Part shown: in pieces, positions 23,848-32,421 of the stretch
Layout of the letters: every line of letters begins with the position of its first letter
How positions within the stretch are numbered: position 1 is the stretch's first letter
Source: Purshia tridentata
Taxonomy: Eukaryota > Streptophyta > Magnoliopsida > Rosales > Rosaceae
Assembly (NCBI GenBank): GCA_003254885.1
Contig: QANT01004504.1
Span: forward strand, 1-32,421
Length of the DNA: 32,421 nucleotides
Direction of reading: 5' to 3'
Notes under the pieces: generated by a model
Told to the model about the DNA's origin: nothing
Databases searched by the model: none
The model's input: only the letters and a program-made list of their open reading frames with translations
Made by a program: the position numbers and the translations under genes

Positions 23848-24063
23848 TCACTCATCTGTGCGTTTAACAATTTTTTTTCCTTCGTTATGACCACGAAAAG
23901 GTCCAGTAAAAACAGATGAAAAGCTCTCAAAATCATGTGAGATATCTTCAATCATGTGCATTTTGCCAGTACGAAAATGATCAACCATAATGGTTGAAAG
24001 AAATTCTGAATACACATTCATAAAATCAACTGCTAAAAATCTTTGGATTTTTTTAATGATCAT
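23848..24063 (-). pseudogene. Truncated double-bond reductase relic (exon 5 only)
   Basis: About 70 codons match the end of the last exon of the intact reductase at 12293-12671. Shared stretches include MNVYS-FLST, DHxRTGKxHxIEDIS, ESF, FRGHN-GKK and a stop at the same place. There are many substitutions, a one-codon insertion (STIMVDH against STTMDH), and loss of everything before the KIQ-FLA motif: no cofactor-binding domain and no earlier exons. Instead the upstream repeat core (24057-24127) is joined almost directly to it. A functional enzyme is not possible. The similarity was judged by eye. Confidence 0.85.
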
Positions 24064-24127
24064 ATCTCTGAATGAAATGGGTATAAAGGCTTATGGGGCC
24101 AATGGGTGATAGGAAAACATGACACGC
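24057..24127 (-). repeat. Upstream repeat core, copy 3 (joined to the reductase relic)
   Basis: Read on the minus strand, this matches the cores at 10431 and 13048 over ATAAGCC, TTTATACCCATTTCATTCA and GAGATATGATCAT. It runs straight into the exon-5 relic, which links the repeat family to reductase genes. Confidence 0.75.
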
Positions 24128-24802
24128 ATAACTATCATATACGGACAATGTTTCACATAACAATACATATTGACTTATGAGGAAAAATTGGTTATTATCA
24201 GAAAATTTAAAAAAGGCCAAGCACGGATCAATTTATAATTAGCTCTTGAAGAGAAATGACTCATTACAAATCTTAAATGAAATACGGCTGATTAATTTCT
24301 TTTATAATTTAGGATCATAAAATAAAAAGTTTTCTTTTTCTCTTCTTTTTAATGACGAATCTCTACTGAACCTTATACTTTCTAAGGAATAATTGTGACA
24401 TTTTTTTATTTTTTTTGAGTTGGAAGGGAAATTGAACTTTTGTACAATTATATGGCCTTTTTAACTGGACTACCCAACCAATTGTGACATCTTTAAAGCA
24501 TATTTCCATGTGAATCAGGTCACATTATATAATGTCCTTATCATATCTTTAAAGCATCCCAAGTTGGAAGGCAACATTAATTGGGTTGAATGAAATTTTG
24601 CTACGTAAAATACCCTTATTAAATACATATGTAAATAGTAAATACCCCCATGAACCGGAATAAATTTCTAAACAAACTGCGACCCAAAATTCTTTACCAA
24701 CTAGGTATACCCTAATCCTACTGTACCGAACAGACTAACGTACTCACTCCACACACCAAAACGACCCACGATCCAGATAACATTGGCCATTACCAGCTTC
24801 CA
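24128..24802. other. Spacer 3' of the UPL6-like gene
   Basis: AT-rich sequence with no recognised gene. Its right-hand part probably includes the 3' UTR of the minus-strand UPL6-like gene. A-rich and T-rich runs occur near 24330-24420. Confidence 0.5.
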
Positions 24803-24831
24803 TCAGCGCAAACCAAAACCAGCATATGCAC

Positions 24832-27800
24832 TTATATAGCATCCAATAATTTCGTTTTCAGTTGCTCTTTGCTGCATCAAAATATGTCATTGAAAAGTTT
24901 ATTATGGTGGAAAGAAAGAAAATTGAGCACAATAATAAAACTTTATTATATACCTCATATATGGTGGAAGCTTTAGAAGATTCACACAAGTAGTTGAAGT
25001 TGGTAATTGGTCCAGAGCTCCTTCGATTGCATTACCAGCAGCCCTTATGAAAAGCCAGCAATTAAGGTAAACAGATAAAAAGAGAAAAGTTGGAATTTTG
25101 TACAAAAAAACTTTCACGTGCATTTTTCTAAGATAAGTGAAATCTTATCAGTTAAAAATCTGCAAGAACTTTTACATCTGTATGCAGAATAATGGCTCAA
25201 GGTATTTGAATCCCAACAGTGGTGCTCGAGAGCACCCAGTCACAAATCTGGGGGTAAAAGAAAAAACACGGGTGTAGTTAGTATCTTTCCAGAGCACATT
25301 AACTTCAAAGCCAAATTAAACATAGGAAATTGAATTAGCCCATATAAACATATATAACGGATTTTGTGACAGATTCTAAAAGCTCACTTTAGAAATTTCT
25401 TCTGATTTTCCGATGAAAAGCTTTCCAGAACTTCCCAGAACATCTCAATGACAGGATGCTCCTGTCAAAATCATGAGCAATAAAATTTTTAGGAGGAAGA
25501 TAAACAATGATAATATATATATATATATTACAGAAAAAAAAAAAACTGAAAAAAAGGCTCTATAATCCACATGTAGGTAACATGGCACCATTAAATGTGA
25601 TTAATGGTATAAATAAAAATCCCATTAATAAGAACCCAAAAAATTTCAAACCCCGAATAAATTAAAAGAGGAAAAAATAATATTGATAAAAAAAACCACG
25701 GAGCTGAGAAATTAAGTTTTATTAATGAACCTGAAAGCACATACTGCCCAGTTTCAATTTTGATGACAAGAGAACAACAGCTACAAAGAATTTCATATTT
25801 CAAGGAAAATTATGAAATATTTTCTTGGTGAATAAAATTATGACATACTGACATGAAGGTAAAAGTGTTCAAGCAGATTGAAAAAGGTGAGACAATAAAA
25901 ATGCCATATAAGACTCCATACTCATTGTGAAAGAAATTTAAGGAAACATGTTAATTACCAATTACTATGTCCATCTTGAGCTAAGAAATATTATCATCAA
26001 CATTATCCGTATACGTCCTGGCAAGACACTAATATAAATAAGACAAAACAAATGTGAAGGAACTTACATTATGATAGCCGAAATATTTCGTGTGCATCCT
26101 TAGATCACCAACATCCAAGCTGTCAACTGAACCTGATATCAGAAGCTGTAAAAACGAGGTCGTCAAAAAGAAAATACCACCAGCAAGCAAATAGTGAGTA
26201 TAATCTTGTGATTCTATGGAAACCAATTGTGATCAATAAAGGCTTTCCACAATACCTGAAGTTCATGCTCATTAAACATATCAATCCAATCTTTTGGCAT
26301 AAGCTGTTGAAACCCCCTTAGGAAATGTGAACTTTGTTGACGAATCTGAGAATAATTGTTTCACCTTGTCATGCTCACATAGGGAAGATACAATCTCAGG
26401 TGGAACAAATACAAGTTCATGATGGAAAGTTGAATTACCTGAAAATTCAAATGGTGATTGGCGACAAGATGAATATAAGTAATGACATTCTCATTAGTGA
26501 CACGTAGGTTTTTCCCTCTTGGAAGCAGCTCTTTTTCTGTTTTCACTCCATATTCATTATTTTCAATCACAAAGTACAATCCTAATTCCGAAATATCACC
26601 TTTATAATGCTGCAGATCATTAATTATAAAAAGGGATAAGAAGTGAGCTCTCCAGAATTAAGAAATCATTGCAAGATGATCCTCTACATGCAACAAAAAA
26701 TTGCAGAGGAGAGAAGTAATTTGCTTCAATAATAAAATAAAAATCAAATATACTATTGTACAAATACAAATGTGTTCAAGTTAATGATCGCAGAATTAGA
26801 AATTCAATATAAAAATTAAACATTTAAAATCAACAGAAAGACTGTCAAAAATGACAACTTATTGCAATGGATGCCACTGACATTAAAGACACATCCATGC
26901 CATTGCTGGCTCTGGTTCATAAAGCCATTAGACAATTTCTAAATGCAATAATACATTGAAAAAGTCTTTTTTGGATAACTAAAGATTAGCAGAAGTTTTA
27001 AGTCCAGGCATAGAAACTCAATCAACTGCACCACAATCCAGAACCGTAGTCAACATTTGTAATTCAAAATGGTCAAACTGACACAACCTAAAGCAATGAA
27101 AGGCATTGAATTCCCACCAAATCTTAAAGACAAAATGTGTTTGGTTATGTATTTTCCCATGCTCAACATCCAGCCCCCAACTTCTTGTTTGGTTCCCAAG
27201 AATATAGGAGCAGAGGTAAACGTATGTCAGATAGAAATATTACCTTTTCCATGGAAGCACAAGTACTCAATAAGCAAGAAGCAACAACATTACCTTTAAA
27301 AAAACAAGGTGGCGGTACAATTCTGGGTCCAATGATGGCACATCATTCAGATAGCTGTACCTAACCAACAAATGAAACAATTTTCCAGTATTAAGATTGC
27401 AGTCAAGCATACCAGATTAGATAGCCTTATAAAGTATTCTGCGATAACGGTAAAAGAATTAGTTCTTACTTTTGTTTCAATTTTCTCAGGAAAAATGTTG
27501 CAAATGGCACATCAATAAGAATACCCTCAAACATGGCCTGTAAGGAGAAGAACATGTGATACCATGATGAAGCACCATATAAAATAACACCATATAGAAA
27601 CTTGATACCTTTGCAAGAATAATTCCAAGAAAGTGGAAAAATTGGAGATGTTGTTCATCGATCATTCCCAGGCAAGGATTGGGATAGAGTAGATGCTCGG
27701 ATGTTTCCTGGATATCCAACCCAAGCACAAGGCAGAAAGCAAATAAGCAAAATCAGCAGAATAAATACGACATATAGTTATCACCCCTCCAGGTGCAAAT

Positions 27801-30800
27801 GCCAGATTGCTGACAGTATAAATTGAAAATATGCTTTGACCACAAAAGAAAATGAAAAGATGCAAAAGATCTGACATTTCAGCTAGTTTGGACACTGTGA
27901 GTCAGATGAAACCACTGATATTTCTATAGTAATTTCTTATAGGAGGCAGATTGTTTCAGTCCAAATCTCTCTTTTCTATAATTTTGGAAATATCACACAG
28001 GTCACAGGAAAATTTGATTATCATGTATCTTTCTTTGAACAAGACTGGTTGTTTCTGCTACATAGAGGTGTATAGGCCCATACAACAATGACCCACATAA
28101 TGACCTTTTTATTTCATGAGTAACATCGGGATGTTCAAATTTTTTGTACTATCTTCTTCTGAATAATACAGAGTTATGACTCATAAAAAGTGTCAAAATT
28201 TGGTTCTAGATGAAAGCTAGTTTATTAAGAAACATAAACAAAAAGAAAATTCTCTAACCTTAAATAACCCATACTGCACATCAAAGGCTTCTCGAGTAAT
28301 GTTCTCCAATAAGTCCTTGAAAATCCCACCATCATCAATTCCAGCCTCCTCAACCCCTATTTCATTTACAAACGTTACATGAATCTGCAAGTAACCAGCT
28401 AAAGGTTATTGTTCTGGTAATGGATACGGAGGGATACTGTTCCCTTTCAAGAGAAGGCATCAAGTAGGCAGAAAATCATTCTCTTAGTTGAATATAAGAG
28501 GCCTTAGTGCCTGCTTGGGATATTTCTATATGAAATACCTTTTCTTAGAAACACATAAATTCCATTATAAACCCAAGTGTTTCCTGCATGAATACGTGGA
28601 AACAAGCACCTGCAATTAATAGGTGCCCCACAAGTATTTCGTGCTTCTCTGACCCCAAAAAGGAACTTGTCTTTTCAGCTATGCATTACCGAAAAACGGT
28701 TTTGGTAATTTGAAGTGTTTTTAGTACTCGCAAAAGCACTCCCAAACACAACCTGAATCTATTACATGAATGAAAACAAAAGACGCATTACCGGTCCTCG
28801 AAGATCATCTTCCACCAATGCACTAATCTGATTACAAGCATCTTCCAAGATATGATCCCGCCGTATTCTGAATCGGTTTCCGGTGAATACAGGATTAGAC
28901 CCATGTCTTCGTCTAGCTGCTGCCAACTGTGACTGAAAAATCAATTTTGAATAAACCATTCAAAAGACTTAAGTATTCAATAATATTCACATATTTCAAA
29001 GAAATTGCCCCAAGAAAAAATTGCTCATATCAAAAAAGCATAAAAACCAGTATTTAGTGCTTCTCTGACCCCAAAAAGGAACTTGTCTTTTCAACTATGC
29101 ATTACCAAAAAAGGGTTTTGGTAATTTAAAGTGTTTTTAGTACTCGCAAAAGCAATCCCAAAAGCAACCTGAATGTATTACATAAATGAAAAACAAAAGA
29201 CGCATTACCAGTCCTCGAAGATCATCTTCCAACAATGCACTAATCTGATTACAAGCATCTTCCGAGATACAATCCGGCTGTATTCTGAATCGGTTTCTGG
29301 TAAGTTCATAACTAGACCCATGTCTTTGTTTGGCTAATGCCAACAGTGACTGAAAAATCGATTTTAAAAATAAACCAATCAAAAGACTTAGAGTATTCAA
29401 AATATTCACATATTTCAAAGAAATTGCCCCAAGAAAAAATTTCTTGTATCAAGGCGTATTTTTTTGCTTTACTCAAAAGCAATCCCAAACACAACCTTCA
29501 TACATTACATGTATAAAAACAAAAACAAAAAAACACATTACCATTCGTAGTGCAAATAAACTCATCTGATTATAAGGAGCCCTCGAGAGAGAATCCCGTC
29601 GTGTTTTGAACTGTTTTCTGGTAGGTTTCCTGGTAGATTCAGACCGATATCTTTGTCTAACTGCTGCCAATTGTGACTGCAAATCGGTTTTAAATAAACT
29701 AGTAAAAATATTTTATATGATATGACTTAAGTACATAATAATTTGCATTTGAATGTCTTTAATAAAAATTGTCCCAAGAAAGAGATGTTCATTTAAAAAA
29801 GAAGCAAAAGAATACTCCAGAAAAATATATTGTTGATAACCAGTCAAACTCAAGTCCTGTCCCCAATACTTGGAACATTCTAGGGTTTCAGACAAAAATT
29901 AAAAGCAAACTTATAACCAGTTGAATACTTACAGTGAATATTTTAACTCGGCTTGTGAATGGTACAAGAAAGGGAGCTTGCTTCAAAACATCGTTAGCTC
30001 GGGCATTTTCTGTTACAGCCTTGAAAATAAAAACAAAAAGAAATCAAAAAACCATTGCCAGCAAAATCTTGGTCTTATACATGGGATCCATTACCTGAAA
30101 GATAAATAAATCGTCAACACCATCAGCATAGAAGTCACTGGGGGATGTAAACTCTTGTCTATTGTTCCAATCTTGCAACTACACAAAAATTAGAAGCACG
30201 AAATGAACTATAAGATTTCCCATTCATTGTAAAGTGGACACATCTCTAAACTGGAAAAAGAGAACCAAAGTTCTCACAACTTACAGAGGACGGACAACCA
30301 CAAAATGTACATCTACAGTAAGTATCAAAAAACACATACTCAACATCTAAAGCTCGATGGTACCTGGGAGAGAAGTTCAGAGGCTACAAAGCAAAAACTT
30401 TGTTGAACGAACTCAACAGGGTGCCTATTATTATTAGCAGGGGTGTTGGTGACAGATTTCACAGAATTAGTGGGAGCAGTAGGATCCACCCAAAGAAGCT
30501 GCCATAGGGCCTGCATAGAATAGAATCCACGTAATACAACATTCCAATGGACATTACCAAGTACTTAACATTCCAAACCATCACTATGTGTAACAGAATT
30601 AACAATCCGCACACTACTGTGCATCCTGTTTATCATACAAAAAAAACAACTAATGACAGTCCTACAGCCTACTACATTCTATGGCCAAAGGACACCCACA
30701 CATCAGTTTTAAAATAGTTGCCATGCTTTTGATAAGCTAACTAAAGACTTTCAACAAGAATCACCTGTCTGAGTATGATAATTAGGCATCTGATATCCTT

Positions 30801-31813
30801 CAGTGATAGTGGCTTCTCCTGTTCATAGAACTCCTCATGATCAACTATCGTAAGCATGTTCCTGATCCAGAAAAAAGGCAGTCAAACTTGTCACAATTAA
30901 TCCTATCTATCTCAACAGCCACATATTGGTCCAGCATCAAAACAGGCAAGAGTAAGACTTCACACCATTAAATAAACTGTAAATGCAAGCAAATTAAAGA
31001 AGAAGTGTTACTTACTTGTAAACAAGGCAGAATACAGTCAAATGTAATAGCCAACCAGCTGCATCTCCTGACACTAGATATGCTAACTGCTCAGACGATG
31101 CCAACCTTTTCTGGTTCTCATGGCACCGTTTGATAAAATTCCAAAGCACTGGAACCAGTTCAGTTCCATAAGCTAGTATAGTCATGATTGACTGGCCAAG
31201 AGGTAAGGTATTGAAAGTAACATGTAGAAAAGCACAAGCTGCACCAACAGCTGACACCTCTCTGTCATCTGGTCCATTATATGAGCCACTAACCAGTGAA
31301 ATCCCTACGCACAAAACACTTGTCTGCTCCAAAACCAACCACCATCACACAAGAAAGAAAAAACATCAAACAAAAAAACTTGTTTAGGATAACGAGGTAA
31401 AGAAGCATATGAATGTAACTGTATAAGATCATATAATATTTCAACATGGCTTACTAATTTCTGAAGAAACCGAGGATCCATGGCATCACAAATCTGCCGC
31501 TCCAAATCATTATTCAAAACTATTTCCATTGTGTCATCTCCATCAGTCATATCATCCTCTCCCAGCATGAAATCTGAAAGTCCAAGTACATATGGATATG
31601 TAAAACAGAATTTGATGTTACACAGTTAAACAAGTGAACATTATAGATGGAAAACTGAGACATTTGGGAAAATGAAACCCACTATAAAGCAAAGTAAGAG
31701 AGGGATAAAATAAAACATGTGGAAAGCATACCTTCTCTGCTTTCTCTATTTGGTGCTTTTATTGAAGAAAGGGCCTTCAACAAGAATGTTGCAACAGCAG
31801 CAAGGTCTACAGC
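24832..31813 (-). CDS. UPL6: UPL6-like HECT E3 ubiquitin ligase (5' partial, C-terminus frameshifted)
   Basis: The 3' part of a plant UPL6-type HECT ligase, which transfers ubiquitin through a catalytic Cys. Twenty-one exons (ends listed high to low): 31813-31732, 31573-31455, 31323-31016, 30861-30765, 30510-30364, 30178-30095, 30019-29933, 29676-29542, 29349-29209, 28932-28792, 28384-28259, 27707-27609, 27537-27470, 27360-27294, 26609-26439, 26345-26256, 26145-26068, 25461-25388, 25247-25176, 25043-24954, 24871-24832. All are GT-AG and join into one open frame of 771 codons plus stop. The HECT domain starts at IHVTFVNEIGVEEAG and includes NPCLGMIDEQHLQFFHFLG, SLDPELYRHLVFLK, VTNENVITYIHLV, FWEVLESF, GCSRAPLLGFKYLEP and the catalytic Cys in LPTSTTCVNLLKLPPY (codon 24986-24988). 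Oddities: three tandem copies of one exon, PGG changed to PRG, a shortened GGY loop, and a premature TAA in the last exon. Upstream exons lie outside the window. Confidence 0.88.
25513..25528. repeat. (TA)n microsatellite in a UPL6-like intron
   Basis: A short run of about eight TA units immediately after exon 25461-25388 is left behind on the 5' side, within the intron preceding that exon. Confidence 0.8.
28634..29820 (-). repeat. Tandem triplication of a UPL6-like exon with intron flanks
   Basis: Unit A (28634-29049) and unit B (29050 to about 29450) are nearly identical by eye over some 400 bp, offset 416 bp. Each contains a 141-bp exon (28932-28792 and 29349-29209) plus shared flanking intron. 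A third, more diverged and partial unit (about 29465-29820) contains a 135-bp version of the exon (29676-29542). All three exons begin after AG with TCA, end before GTAATG, are multiples of three and have no stops. Translated, the copies begin SQLAAARRRHGS (A), SLLALAKQRHGS (B) and SQLAAVRQRYRS (third). A and B end in EDDLRGP/L. Copy A, nearest the HECT domain, is the most family-like. Confidence 0.92.
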
Positions 31814-32421
31814 CTGATATTATAAAGAATAATAATTCTAGAATTGTAGCCAACGAAGAAATAGATATATATAATGTATACATATGTATGTGAATAAACA
31901 GCACACTGAGAAACTTTCCTAAGAAATAAATCAATAATCATTGTCAAAAATATATCATCCTTTTTGTTTAAAGGGGAAAAAGTTGGACATTTAGTCTTCC
32001 AATTTATTTTGTTTACTAAATTAAAAAGTACATTGGCCAAAAAACAAAAAATTACAAAGCACAACTGCTACTAGTACAGCTTGAATCTAGGACCTCTGGT
32101 AGAATATATGTTTGGTAATACCAGGAAACCTTTAGCGAACATTATGAAATCAAAACAGAGAAAGAACCATTATATAAAAATATAGAGTATATCTGTATAT
32201 GCAACAACCATAACATGTTGCCCATTTCTACTTCTAATATAAATCCAATAGTTACCATTTCAAATGAGCAGTAGATGTTTGGTAATACCAGGAAATTTTT
32301 TACTGAACATTATGATCTCAAAACAGCGAAGGACTGTTATATAAACGTATAGAATATGCAACAACCATGAAATGTTGCCCATTTCAACTCTACTATAAAT
32401 CCAGTAGTTACCATTTCAAAT
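31814..32421. other. UPL6-like intron sequence at the right edge
   Basis: Upstream (minus strand) of exon 31813-31732 no further exon was recognised before the window ends, so this is read as intron. It contains the tandem duplication at 32108-32421. Confidence 0.5.
32108..32421. repeat. ~167-bp tandem duplication, cut by the window edge
   Basis: ATGTTTGGTAATACCAGGAA starts two copies, at 32108 and 32275. Both run through TATGCAACAACCAT and ATGTTGCCCATTTC to GTTACCATTTCAAAT (ending 32265 and 32421). The copies differ by small indels and substitutions, so the duplication is not very recent. More copies may follow beyond the edge. Confidence 0.9.

Noticed and set aside
28503..28755. Possible MITE bounded by TTGGGA-type ends beside exon unit A
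   Set aside because: The proposed end repeats match over only a few bases and no target duplication is visible; too weak to annotate.

Overview
The window is plant nuclear DNA, most likely from a core eudicot. The coding evidence is land-plant specific: a fasciclin-like arabinogalactan protein, an NPF transporter, a PLS-class PPR protein, a GT14 glucuronosyltransferase and a plant UPL-type HECT ligase. Introns are GT-AG and AT-rich, and the spacers hold MITE-like elements. The genus cannot be fixed from sequence alone; a rosid is a guess. There is no operon, phage, plasmid or CRISPR structure.

Layout, left to right. (1) 1-1.4 kb: an intronless FLA11/12-like gene (+). (2) 2.2-3.0 kb: a decayed fragment of a starch-targeting (PTST/FLO6-type, CBM48) gene. 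(3) 3.5 kb: tRNA-Ser(AGA), with a 249-bp Mutator-like MITE inserted at its terminator. (4) 3.85-6.8 kb: AT-rich spacer with microsatellites and a foldback element. (5) 6.9-10.3 kb: an NPF6.2-like NRT1/PTR transporter (+, six exons, 586 aa). (6) 11.1-12.7 kb: a 2-alkenal/double-bond reductase (+, five exons, 347 aa). (7) 15.2-16.25 kb: an intronless sugar-phosphate/phosphate translocator (-). (8) 18.5-21.2 kb: a GlcAT14-like glucuronosyltransferase (+, four exons, 418 aa). (9) 21.7-23.3 kb: an intronless E-class PPR protein (-). (10) 23.8-24.1 kb: a truncated double-bond reductase relic (-). (11) 24.8-31.8 kb: the 3' two thirds of a UPL6-like HECT E3 ligase (-), whose 5' end lies beyond the right edge.

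The genes are ordinary chromosomal neighbours rather than a pathway cluster. One loose link is that the FLA at the left end is a glycoprotein of the class that GlcAT14 enzymes decorate.

The most unusual locus is the UPL6-like gene. One phase 0-0 exon, which lies directly before the HECT domain, is present three times in tandem with its flanking introns. All three copies are open, in frame and bounded by usable splice sites. The final exon of the same gene carries what looks like a 2-bp TA insertion that removes the C-terminal HECT tail, including the Phe at -4. The catalytic Cys exon is intact. Secondary points of interest are a repeated upstream segment tied to double-bond reductase copies, including one fused directly to an exon-5 relic, and the MITE beside the tRNA.

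All exon boundaries were assigned by reading splice sites and matching to protein families from memory. No alignment or database search was run.
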